In this document: positions 1 to 7,180 of the stretch, piece by piece | Numbering within the stretch: the stretch's first letter is position 1 | Layout: every line of letters starts with the position of its first letter | Source: Bacteroidota bacterium | Lineage (GTDB): Bacteria; Bacteroidota; Bacteroidia; Chitinophagales; Chitinophagaceae | Assembly (NCBI GenBank): GCA_023423835.1 | Contig: JAFAEW010000087.1 | Coordinates: forward strand, 1 to 17,225 | Length of the DNA: 17,225 nt | Reading direction: 5' to 3' | Position numbers and translations under genes: made by a program | The notes under the pieces: generated by a model | What the model was told of the DNA's origin: nothing | The model's database searches: none | Seen by the model: only the letters and a program-made list of their open reading frames with translations

Positions 1-817
1 CATAGGAAACCGCTGTTGCAAGTCCTTCTTTATTTGTGAGAATTTCCCGCGCCATTGCATTCGTTACCAAATCCACATTCCCTGTTTTCAATGCAGGAAT
101 AACCAAAGCCGAAGAGGACGAAAAATCGGCATAAATCTTACAGCTTCTTCCACATTGGGCGCAATAAAAACATTGTCCCCTCTGATCATTGATTTTCTTG
201 GTAAGAATCGATAACCGGCTCGGAATAACGGGAATGTTGATTCTGTTCGCCGCATTTTTAATCATCAATTCATGCAGTCGTGGTTTTGGAGGCGGTAAAA
301 AGATACCATCGGGATCATCCACCAAACCTTCATTGGTTCCAAAAACTCCCAACAAACGGTCGATCTTATCGTAATAAGGCTTCACATCGTCGTAAGTTAT
401 GGGCCAGTCGTCACCCAATCCGTCAATACTCCTCCTTCTGAAATCTTTTGGTCCAAAACGCAGAGAAATTCTTCCCCAGTGGTTGGTGCGTCCGCCCAGC
501 ATTCTCGCTCTCCACCATTCCCATTTATAACCCGGAACCTGCGTATAAGGTTCGCCGTCAACTTCCCAACCCCAATAGCAGCCATCAAAATCTCCGAATG
601 GTCTGAACCTTGTACTTGCTCCTCTTCTTGGTGACTCCCAGGCGTTTTTCAACTGGTTGGAATCTTTAGCAGGATCATACATCGGTCCCGCTTCCAGTAA
701 ACAAACCTTCAATCCAGCATTGGCCAAAACATAGGTTGCCATACCACCGCCGGCACCGGATCCAATAATAACCGCGTCGTACTTCTTGGGTTGCTTCTTA
801 ACTTGCAAATCTCCCAT
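1..817 (-). CDS. GMC-family FAD-dependent oxidoreductase, N-terminal part (cut by window edge)
   Basis: Flavin dehydrogenase of the glucose-methanol-choline family, of the kind that oxidises sugars or alcohols. It reads open from an ATG at 817 to the window edge, giving 272 residues, about half of the usual 550-570. Visible motifs are the Rossmann loop GSGAGGG at residues 19-25, the ADP-ribose acidic residue E42 in LLEAG, and GGRTNHWG at 108-115, typical of the gluconate/sugar dehydrogenase-like branch. A cysteine cluster C216-x2-C219-x2-C222-x3-C226 resembles the iron-sulfur motif of bacterial FAD-glucose dehydrogenases. The gene is divergent from a gluconokinase-like gene, with a gluconate symporter nearby, so a sugar-to-aldonate oxidation is plausible; the substrate is inferred, not shown. 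No gluconate-2-dehydrogenase subunit 3 gene precedes it, as one often does in Bacteroidota. The C-terminal catalytic His region lies outside the window. The family call is firm, the substrate is not. Confidence 0.9.
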   Translation of the reverse strand, partial: MGDLQVKKQPKKYDAVIIGSGAGGGMATYVLANAGLKVCLLEAGPMYDPAKDSNQLKNAWESPRRGASTRFRPFGDFDGCYWGWEVDGEPYTQVPGYKWEWWRARMLGGRTNHWGRISLRFGPKDFRRRSIDGLGDDWPITYDDVKPYYDKIDRLLGVFGTNEGLVDDPDGIFLPPPKPRLHELMIKNAANRINIPVIPSRLSILTKKINDQRGQCFYCAQCGRSCKIYADFSSSSALVIPALKTGNVDLVTNAMAREILTNKEGLATAVSY

Positions 818-850
818 AAGGCAATTAAAATTTAAATTTTTTTTGAGTGC

Positions 851-913
851 ATGAAAGTAAAACTTTCTGAGGAAATAAACCCGTATGATCTGCTGGAAAT
901 GCTGAATAAATAA
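851..913 (+). CDS. Possible 20-codon small ORF
   Basis: An ATG-to-TAA frame of 20 codons lies in the gap between the divergent GMC dehydrogenase and FGGY kinase genes. The predicted peptide begins MKVKLSEEIN and ends LLEMLNK, an amphipathic and fairly acidic composition. No clear ribosome binding site or family is visible, and a frame of this length can arise by chance. It could be a leader peptide, a remnant or nothing. Confidence 0.15.
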   Translation: MKVKLSEEINPYDLLEMLNK

Positions 914-924
914 AAAGCGCTCCC

Positions 925-936
925 GATCATTTGATC
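925..936. repeat. Short inverted repeat GATCA-TT-TGATC between divergent genes
   Basis: A perfect 5-bp inverted repeat with a 2-nt centre lies between the dehydrogenase and the kinase genes, about 80 nt before the kinase start. It overlaps the 8-bp palindrome TTGATCAA at 931-938. The position and symmetry would suit a repressor operator for the divergent pair, but this is inference from one short site. Confidence 0.25.
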
Positions 937-982
937 AACAACCCAAAAAAACCTGCTCTTCCCGTCATTGCCCAACTTATTG

Positions 983-990
983 TAAGTTTG
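983..990 (+). promoter_or_regulatory. Possible -7 box (TAAGTTTG) of the FGGY kinase gene
   Basis: TAAGTTTG matches the Bacteroidota -7 consensus TAnnTTTG and lies 25 nt before the kinase ATG, giving a leader of about 20 nt. No TTTG -33 element sits at the expected 19-21 nt spacing; the nearest TTG is only 12 nt upstream. The call rests on the -7 box alone. Confidence 0.35.
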
Positions 991-1014
991 AAGAAGTAAT
1001 AAATTGCCGGGCGT

Positions 1015-2490
1015 ATGAAAGATTTTATCGCGATAGATATCGGAACTACCAATTGCAAAGCCATTAAAATCGATGCGGATGGGAAATTGTCAGAAAGCTT
1101 TCAACTTCCGGTAATATCCGTCACAAAAGATGACGGCTGCTTTGAGCAGGATCCCGAAGGGATATTTCTTTCGGTCATGCAATTGCTCAAACAGATTATC
1201 GGAAACAAAGGCGAAAACGTGGCCTGTATCAGTTTCAGCGCCGCCATGCACAGTATCATGGCTTTGAATAAACAGGGAGAACTATTGTCACACGCGATGA
1301 TCTGGGCCGATACGAGAAGTAAACAGTATGCTAAAAAGTTGAAGGCTTCAGACTTAGCCAAAAAAATTCATGAACAAACCGGAACGCCTATTCACGCAAT
1401 GTCTCCGCTTACCAAACTGATCTGGATGAAAAACGAAAGAAAGGAGATTTTTGAAAATGCGGAAAAATTTATTTCCATTAAGGAATATATTTTCTTTCGG
1501 CTAACCGGAAAGTTTATAGTGGATGAAGGCATTGCTTCCTGCACCGGTCTGTACGATATTTACAAGCACCAATGGCTTCCCGAAGCGTTGGAATTAGCGG
1601 CAATAGATTCATCAAAACTTTCAACGGTAGTTCCGGCCACTCAAATCGAAAAAGATTTGCTTCCGTCAATCCTTGAAGAATTTTCATTTCTCAAAAATCA
1701 AATCTTTGTATGCGGAGGCAATGACGGCTGCCTTGCAAATCTCGGTTGCGGCGCATTATATGAAAAACAGGCGGCATTGAGCATCGGAACGAGCGGCGCC
1801 ATCCGCACCGCTGAATTCCGTCCTAAAAAAACAAAATTGTATCCCTTGTTCCGTTATCTGTTGACGAAAGATATCTATATAACCGGTGGCCCGATAAATA
1901 ACGGAGGAATTGTGATCGATTGGTTTGCCAAAAACTTTCTCGGATTTTCCATCGATTCAGACGATAATTTTCAACGCGTAATGGATAAAGCAGCAGAAGC
2001 TGAAGCGGGAAGCGAAGGCGTTTATTTTCTACCTTATTTACTCGGAGAAAGAGCGCCGGTTTGGAATGCCGATGCCTGCGGTTTGTTTTATGGATTGAAA
2101 ATAAAACACGGTAAGCCACATTTGACACGGGCTGTAATTGAAGGCATCTCCTTCAATCTGATGCAGATCCTCGAGTCGATTGAAAACAACGGCGAAAAAG
2201 TACAGGAAGTGATCGTTACCGGAATTGTTACAAAATCGAACTGGTGGATGCAGCTATTGTCGGATATGTTTGGAAAGAAAATTATTTTAAATGAACCGGT
2301 CGATGCCTCTGCGATGGGCGCAGCTTTCATTGGAATGAAAGCAGTGGGAAGGATAAAAAGTTTTGATGAAGTGCAAAAATTTTCTATAGTTTCTCAAACC
2401 TTTACCCCTGATAAAAAACTACACGAACGCTATCAGATGATGTATGTAAACTACAAGACGCTTTATCCGCGATTGGAAAGGCAGGGGTAA
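1015..2490 (+). CDS. FGGY-family carbohydrate kinase, probable gluconokinase
   Basis: ATP-dependent sugar kinase of the ASKHA fold, 491 aa, near the usual family length of about 500. The N-terminal phosphate-binding motif DIGTT is at residues 8-12. GGNDG around 234-238 carries the likely catalytic base D237. The C-terminal FGGY domain has LLGERAPVWNADACGL near 342-357. The segment GGPINNGGIVIDW is characteristic of FGGY gluconokinases rather than xylulo- or glycerol kinases. The usual GGxxKS loop reads GIVTKS near residue 403, a mild deviation. The convergent neighbour, 13 nt away, is a gluconate symporter, which supports the reaction gluconate + ATP to 6-phosphogluconate in the cytoplasm. 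FGGY family membership is very likely; gluconate as substrate is likely but inferred partly from context. Confidence 0.9.
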   Translation: MKDFIAIDIGTTNCKAIKIDADGKLSESFQLPVISVTKDDGCFEQDPEGIFLSVMQLLKQIIGNKGENVACISFSAAMHSIMALNKQGELLSHAMIWADTRSKQYAKKLKASDLAKKIHEQTGTPIHAMSPLTKLIWMKNERKEIFENAEKFISIKEYIFFRLTGKFIVDEGIASCTGLYDIYKHQWLPEALELAAIDSSKLSTVVPATQIEKDLLPSILEEFSFLKNQIFVCGGNDGCLANLGCGALYEKQAALSIGTSGAIRTAEFRPKKTKLYPLFRYLLTKDIYITGGPINNGGIVIDWFAKNFLGFSIDSDDNFQRVMDKAAEAEAGSEGVYFLPYLLGERAPVWNADACGLFYGLKIKHGKPHLTRAVIEGISFNLMQILESIENNGEKVQEVIVTGIVTKSNWWMQLLSDMFGKKIILNEPVDASAMGAAFIGMKAVGRIKSFDEVQKFSIVSQTFTPDKKLHERYQMMYVNYKTLYPRLERQG

Positions 2491-2503
2491 GGACTTGCCG
2501 GAT

Positions 2504-3805
2504 TCAAATAAAATGTTTGAGTAAAAGCACTCCCGATAAACCTGTAACCGATACGATAGATTCCATCACCGACCAGGAACGGATGGTATCGATAATGGAG
2601 AGGTTGAAATATTCTTTAAACATCCAGAAGCCGCTGTCATTGACGTGACTAAACATAAGGCTGCCTGAACCGATCGAAAGCACCATCAAATTCGGGTTTG
2701 CATCCGTCTGCAGCAGGAAAGGAGCGATGATTCCGGCAGCCGTAAGCCCCGCAACGGTAGCCGATCCCACACAGACCCGGATAACTGCAGCCATAAGCCA
2801 TCCGAGAATCAGGGGATCGATATTCAGATGTTGAAACGCCAGGCCAATTTCGTTGCTGACACCACTTTCCTGCAATACCTGTTTCAGCGCGCCGGCTCCG
2901 GCTATTACGAGCAGAATCATCCCAACATCTTTCAAGGCCGATGTATAATAGTTGCTCAGGACATTCATTCCTACCTTTCTGAAAATGCCGAGTGAAAAGC
3001 TGATCCAGATCAATGCCACCAACATAATAACATTGGGATCAGACAAAAAGGCGATCACCTGATTTCCGGATGAAAAAAAAGAAACGACAGTAAATGAAAT
3101 CAGCAGAATCACGGGTAATAAGGCCGAAAAAAAGCTGTTGAATGCCGACGGCAATTGTTGCGTTTCTAATAATGCAGGCTGAAACGTTTCCAGCGGCTTC
3201 GACGGAATTCTTTTCAGCGTGGAAGCGAAGACGGGGCCTGCCAGAATGATCGCTGGTATTGCAATGATAATTCCGTAAAAAAGCGTGAGACCGAGGTTGG
3301 CATCGAACTGGCTCACGAGCGCCGTTGGTGCAGGATGGGGAGGTAAGAATCCGTGGGTTACCGATAGGGCCGCAAGCATCGGGATACCAACGTATACGGC
3401 CGGAAGTTTCGTGGTGTACACCACAGAAAAAATCAACGGAATCAATAAGACAAATCCGACATTATAAAACAGTGGAATTCCCACAATGAATCCCGTGATC
3501 ATCATCGCCCATTGAAAATATTTTTTCCCAAAAAAATTTATGAGGACATCTGAAATTTTCTGTGCGGCACCACTTTCGGCAATCAATTTTCCCATCATGG
3601 CGCCGAGACAGATGATCACAGCGAGATCTCCAAATAAATTCCCAATCCCTTTGCCAATGATCTTTGGAATTTCGGGTAATGGAATCTGCAACAAAAGTGC
3701 GGCAAGAATAGAGATAAAAATGAACGAAGGAAAGGGATGTATTTTAAATAATGCGATCAGCAAAATCAGCAATGCGATACAAAAACAGACAATAACAATT
3801 GACAT
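2504..3805 (-). CDS. GntP-family gluconate:H+ symporter
   Basis: Inner-membrane permease, 433 aa, matching the GntP family length of about 440. It is almost entirely hydrophobic with a dozen or more predicted helices. Family-typical stretches include GHGFLPPHPAPTAL-like sequence (read here as THGFLPPHPAPTALVSQF), AVIRVCVGSATVAGLTAAGI, and SHVNDSGFWMFKEYF near the C terminus. I start at the ATG at 3805; a TTG codon just upstream would add one residue. The gene converges on the gluconokinase-like gene and lies 49 nt downstream of hldA, so it may be the last gene of the permease-hldA-gntP run or have its own promoter. Substrates in this family are gluconate and related sugar acids; the adjacent kinase favours gluconate. 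The stop is only 13 nt from the kinase stop, with no room for a hairpin terminator. Confidence 0.93.
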   Translation of the reverse strand: MSIVIVCFCIALLILLIALFKIHPFPSFIFISILAALLLQIPLPEIPKIIGKGIGNLFGDLAVIICLGAMMGKLIAESGAAQKISDVLINFFGKKYFQWAMMITGFIVGIPLFYNVGFVLLIPLIFSVVYTTKLPAVYVGIPMLAALSVTHGFLPPHPAPTALVSQFDANLGLTLFYGIIIAIPAIILAGPVFASTLKRIPSKPLETFQPALLETQQLPSAFNSFFSALLPVILLISFTVVSFFSSGNQVIAFLSDPNVIMLVALIWISFSLGIFRKVGMNVLSNYYTSALKDVGMILLVIAGAGALKQVLQESGVSNEIGLAFQHLNIDPLILGWLMAAVIRVCVGSATVAGLTAAGIIAPFLLQTDANPNLMVLSIGSGSLMFSHVNDSGFWMFKEYFNLSIIDTIRSWSVMESIVSVTGLSGVLLLKHFI

Positions 3806-3854
3806 CAATGAATTGTTAGGTGTTCAATATAATATCCTATATCTGAAATCGCAA

Positions 3855-4847
3855 CTAATCCGACTCCAACAGTTCTTTACATTCCCGCAATAATTTTTCT
3901 TTGTCAACGGCTGCCGTTCCCACTTCTTCGCACACGAGTCCGCCGGCGATATTTGCAATTTCGGCAGCCATCGTCACATCTTTTGTTGCTGCATACACCA
4001 GAGAAGCTACCGCTATTACCGTATCTCCTGCCCCGCTCACATCGGCTACGTTTCTTAGATGGGATGGAATTACTTTAGCGTAATTTCCTTTTTGAATGAA
4101 CAACCCGTTTTCAGACAGGGTGATCAGTGAAATACGGTGCTGCAGGATGTCGTGAAGCCGGTTGTGAATAACGCGGAGTTGTTCGTCATCAACCTGATCC
4201 AAAAGGATATTCAATCCTTCTTTTACTTCATTGTAATTTGGTTTGAAAATATCAACGCCTTTGTAAGCGAGAAAGTTTTTGCGTTTGGGATCGACTGTTG
4301 TTACAATCCCATTTTCTTTACAATATGCAATGATATTTGTGATAAGACTTTCGGTCAACACGCCTTTGTTGTAATCTTCAAAGATGACGAGTGCAGGCTG
4401 ATATCGTTTTGCAAAAGAAGTAAAATTATTGAGCAGTAATTCTTCATCTTCCGCGCTGATATTTTCCGTCATTTCCGCATCCACCCGCATCATCTGCTGG
4501 CTTCGGCTTATGATTCTGATCTTATTGGTAGTTGTACGTTCGCGGCTTTTTACAATATATTTCGTATCGACATGTTCACGTTGCAAAAGGTCCATCAGTG
4601 TTTCAGCATCTTCATCATCGCCCATAACCGTAAACAGGGTGGTTTCCGCATTGAGGGAAACCGTATTTAGTGCCACGTTTCCTGCTCCGCCAATTCTTTC
4701 CTCCTTCCGGTGTAGGGCCACTACGGGAACGGGCGCTTCGGGAGAAATCCGCTCTACCCTTCCCCACCAATAAGTGTCGAGCATGACGTCTCCGATGACT
4801 GCCACGCGCAGGTTTGAAAAATCGCTAAAGAGTCTCTCAAGATTCAT
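3855..4847 (-). CDS. hldA: D-glycero-beta-D-manno-heptose-7-phosphate kinase (HldA / RfaE domain I)
   Basis: PfkB/ribokinase-fold kinase, 330 aa, that phosphorylates heptose-7-phosphate to the 1,7-bisphosphate in ADP-heptose synthesis for LPS inner core. The start NLRVAVIGDVMLDTYWWG and ISPEAPVPVV are diagnostic for RfaE domain I. The pfkB signature 1 region GGAGN is at 53-57. GAGD at 272-275 carries the catalytic base D275. The protein ends after the kinase domain, so this is the split HldA form; the cytidylyl/adenylyltransferase partner (HldC) and the GmhA/GmhB genes are not in the window. Its ATG lies inside the end of the upstream permease gene (11-nt overlap), indicating translational coupling. 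Both neighbours are transporters with no obvious role in heptose synthesis. Confidence 0.92.
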   Translation of the reverse strand: MNLERLFSDFSNLRVAVIGDVMLDTYWWGRVERISPEAPVPVVALHRKEERIGGAGNVALNTVSLNAETTLFTVMGDDEDAETLMDLLQREHVDTKYIVKSRERTTTNKIRIISRSQQMMRVDAEMTENISAEDEELLLNNFTSFAKRYQPALVIFEDYNKGVLTESLITNIIAYCKENGIVTTVDPKRKNFLAYKGVDIFKPNYNEVKEGLNILLDQVDDEQLRVIHNRLHDILQHRISLITLSENGLFIQKGNYAKVIPSHLRNVADVSGAGDTVIAVASLVYAATKDVTMAAEIANIAGGLVCEEVGTAAVDKEKLLRECKELLESD

Positions 4848-6309
4848 TTTCCCGGTGTTTTTTATCCGTTAAGTTTTTGTTTTTGCTTTTCAATGCAAGA
4901 TAATAAAGCGGAATTCCAATCAAGGTTATGATTAATCCCGGCCAGGTAAATTTCGGTTTAAAAACAATCAGCAAAATGCAGAAGCTGATGCCCATCAGCA
5001 TATATAGTGCGGGTAAAACCGGATATCCAAACGCTTTATAAGGACGCTCCGCAAGTGGTTTTCTTCGCCTTAGAATAAAGATACCGGCAATCGTCATTAC
5101 ATAAAAAATAACCACTACAAAGGAGATCATATCCAGCAGATCACCGTACTTTCCACTCAGGCAAAATATCGACGCGATGATACACTGTGTCCACAATGCC
5201 CATTCCGGAACGGCATTTTTATTCAATTCACCCGCCTTTTTGAAAAACAGATCATCCTTTGCCATTGTGTAATAAACCCTTGCTCCTGCTAAAATCAAAC
5301 CATTGTTGCAGCCAAAAGTTGAAATCATAATAAGAATAGCAATAACGTACATTCCGGCATTTCCAAAAATCGCATTTGCAGCAGCTACCGCTACGCGGTT
5401 TTCCGGAGCGAAGGCGAGGTCTTGTACGGGTAAAACAGAAACATACATCAGATTACAACTGACGTAAATCAGTGTAACAAGTGAGGTTCCTAAAAACAGG
5501 CTCAGACCGATGTTTCTTTTCGGATTTTTAATTTCGCCGGCAATGAATGTAACGTTATTCCACGCATCACTGCTGAATATTGAACCGACCATGGCGCTTG
5601 CCATTGCTCCCAACAGCACCACACCGGTGATTGGCTCCCATTGAAGGTCAGACAAGTTAGTGGCATTACTGAAAACCGCTTTCAGCGGCGTCCAGGCATC
5701 TGCCCAATTCATCTTCCAGACGGCGGGATTGGCCGCGATGAATCCAAAAATGATCAATCCAAACAATGCAAGAATTTTAGTGGAGGTAAAAATGTTTTGA
5801 ACCCATTTTGCTCCCTGCACGCCTTTGGTATTTGTATAGGTGAGAAGGAATATAAGTGCTATCGCCACAAGCTGCGCCGGATATACTTTCAGCGATCCTA
5901 TGGTCAGCAAAACATTTTCATCCTTCAACTCCAAAACAGGGAAAAAATATCCGGCAAATTTTGAAAAAGCAACCCCTACAGCCGCAATCGTGGCGGTTTG
6001 GATGACGGCAAAAAAACTCCATCCATAAAGAAATGCGATCATTGGGTTATAGGCTTCCTTAAGATACACATACTGGCCACCGGCTTTCGGATACATTGCA
6101 CTTAGCTCGCCGTAGCTGAGGGCGGCAATGATGGTCATAAAACCGGTTATCAGCCATGCGAGAATAAGCCAGCCCGCGCTGCCAAGGTCTTTCAGCATGT
6201 CGGCGCTGACGATAAAAATTCCGGAGCCGATCATACTTCCGGCCACAATCATAGTAGCATCTATCAAGCCGAGAGAAGGTTTAAAATGTGAGGCGTGTTG
6301 CTCAGACAT
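4837..6309 (-). CDS. APC-superfamily amino acid permease
   Basis: Inner-membrane amino acid transporter, 490 aa, with about 12 hydrophobic helices. GSMIGSGIF at residues 24-32 in the first helix is the substrate-binding unwound segment of the APC/LAT group. SYGELSAMYPKAGGQYVYLKEAY follows in helix 2-3 (conserved Glu and GGxYxY), and the exchanger-like block FSSDAWNNVTFIAGEIKNPKRNI lies mid-protein. I chose the ATG at 6309; a TTG at 6315 would add two residues. This resembles the LAT/SteT-like exchangers, but the amino acid is not deducible. It is the first gene of the permease-hldA-gntP run, and its start is only about 20 nt downstream of the terminator of the OmpH-like gene, leaving little space for a separate promoter. 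Confidence 0.92.
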   Translation of the reverse strand: MSEQHASHFKPSLGLIDATMIVAGSMIGSGIFIVSADMLKDLGSAGWLILAWLITGFMTIIAALSYGELSAMYPKAGGQYVYLKEAYNPMIAFLYGWSFFAVIQTATIAAVGVAFSKFAGYFFPVLELKDENVLLTIGSLKVYPAQLVAIALIFLLTYTNTKGVQGAKWVQNIFTSTKILALFGLIIFGFIAANPAVWKMNWADAWTPLKAVFSNATNLSDLQWEPITGVVLLGAMASAMVGSIFSSDAWNNVTFIAGEIKNPKRNIGLSLFLGTSLVTLIYVSCNLMYVSVLPVQDLAFAPENRVAVAAANAIFGNAGMYVIAILIMISTFGCNNGLILAGARVYYTMAKDDLFFKKAGELNKNAVPEWALWTQCIIASIFCLSGKYGDLLDMISFVVVIFYVMTIAGIFILRRRKPLAERPYKAFGYPVLPALYMLMGISFCILLIVFKPKFTWPGLIITLIGIPLYYLALKSKNKNLTDKKHRENES

Positions 6310-6330
6310 AAACAATTAGATATATTATTC

Positions 6331-6359
6331 AAAAAACCCCATCGAAAAATCAATGGGGT
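6331..6359 (-). terminator. Intrinsic terminator of the OmpH-like gene
   Basis: On the minus strand a perfect 7-bp stem ACCCCAT/ATGGGGT encloses a 10-nt loop and is followed by six T residues, the last of them shared with the stem. It begins 27 nt after the stop of the OmpH-like gene and ends about 20 nt before the start of the amino acid permease gene, so it separates two co-directional units. Confidence 0.85.
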
Positions 6360-6386
6360 GTGAAAGATAGGAATAAGTTTGAATTT

Positions 6387-6989
6387 TTATTTATTCTTCC
6401 CGGTTTTATATTCTTCATTCAATCCCGAAATAATTTCTGAGGTGATATTTCGTACGGTATCTTTATAATAAAGATAATCATCTGCACTGCTTGCAAACAC
6501 ATAAGTAAGGCCTTTGTTAGCGCAGTAATTCTTCAGGTAATCCTGGATCTTCATTTTCACCTGTTGCATTTTTTCAATTGCTTCGGTATTCATCGAAGCG
6601 GTAAGTTTCTGCTCGGTTTCAGCGTAGTTATTTTGCAGTTTCATCAGCTCCTGCTGGTATTCACTTTGTTCATTCTGTGAAAGGTTTGGACCCTTTTGCT
6701 GATACTCTTTGTACTTCTCGTTGAAATTATTTTTCAGTTTATTCAAACTCGAAGCATTTTCCCGGTCCTTACGGGTAAGATAACTCTTCACTTCTTTTGC
6801 GTACTCATAATTATTTTCAAGAGAATCGAGTTCAAAATAAGCAATCGACACCGTTGTCTTTAAAGCATCCGCCTGCGTTTCGGCCGCCTTTACAGAAACA
6901 GGTTTGGGATCACTATTATAATGCAAATAAAACAGATATCCAACCGCCGCCAACAATACAACATTCAACCCTAATAAAACATTTTTCAT
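6387..6989 (-). CDS. OmpH/Skp-like periplasmic protein
   Basis: A 200-residue protein with an N-terminal hydrophobic helix (about residues 4-22) that probably acts as an uncleaved anchor or signal, followed by a polar region. The motif VSIAYFELDSLENNYEYAKEV at about 47-67 is the typical start of the OmpH domain. A long Gln/Lys/Glu-rich coiled coil then runs from about 70 to 150, and the C-terminal strand YVFASSADDYLYY with DxT closes the domain. Skp/OmpH proteins chaperone outer-membrane proteins in the periplasm; many Bacteroidota carry several anchored paralogues whose clients are unknown. It appears to be a single-gene unit with a strong terminator downstream. Family likely, exact role unknown. 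Confidence 0.82.
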   Translation of the reverse strand: MKNVLLGLNVVLLAAVGYLFYLHYNSDPKPVSVKAAETQADALKTTVSIAYFELDSLENNYEYAKEVKSYLTRKDRENASSLNKLKNNFNEKYKEYQQKGPNLSQNEQSEYQQELMKLQNNYAETEQKLTASMNTEAIEKMQQVKMKIQDYLKNYCANKGLTYVFASSADDYLYYKDTVRNITSEIISGLNEEYKTGKNK

Positions 6990-7014
6990 TTGATTATTTT
7001 ATGCGGGGTGAAGA

Positions 7015-7050
7015 TAAAGTTAAGTGAAAAAATAAATTGTTAAAACAAAA
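7015..7050 (-). promoter_or_regulatory. Weak candidate promoter for the OmpH-like gene
   Basis: On the minus strand a TTTTG (7046-7050) is followed after 23 nt by TAACTTTA (7015-7022), one mismatch from TAnnTTTG. It lies 26-60 nt before the ATG. The spacing is slightly longer than the usual 19-21 nt, so this is tentative. Confidence 0.25.
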
Positions 7051-7164
7051 CCTAAAATAGCATAGTCCGTAGTCGAAAACCGTTGCCGGTCGGGCATTAC
7101 AACCACTTGTCGGATGATTGACGCACGACGTGATATAGGCTAAGACGTGGTGATTTGTTTTTTA

Positions 7165-7172
7165 TACTTTTG
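7165..7172 (+). promoter_or_regulatory. -7 box (TACTTTTG) next to the methyltransferase start
   Basis: TACTTTTG is an exact TAnnTTTG match and is followed by CA. It ends 8 nt before the first possible start codon of the downstream methyltransferase, so the transcript would have almost no 5' leader. No clear -33 TTTG at proper spacing is seen. Confidence 0.45.
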
Positions 7173-7180
7173 CAAAAAAT

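Noticed and set aside
121..200. Suspected frameshift in the GMC gene
   Set aside because: Translating the minus strand continuously from 817 to 1 gives one unbroken frame through the cysteine motif.
3540..3893. Plus-strand open frame of 117 codons antisense to gntP and the hldA end
   Set aside because: It is a shadow of the strongly supported gntP reading frame and has no domain-like features.
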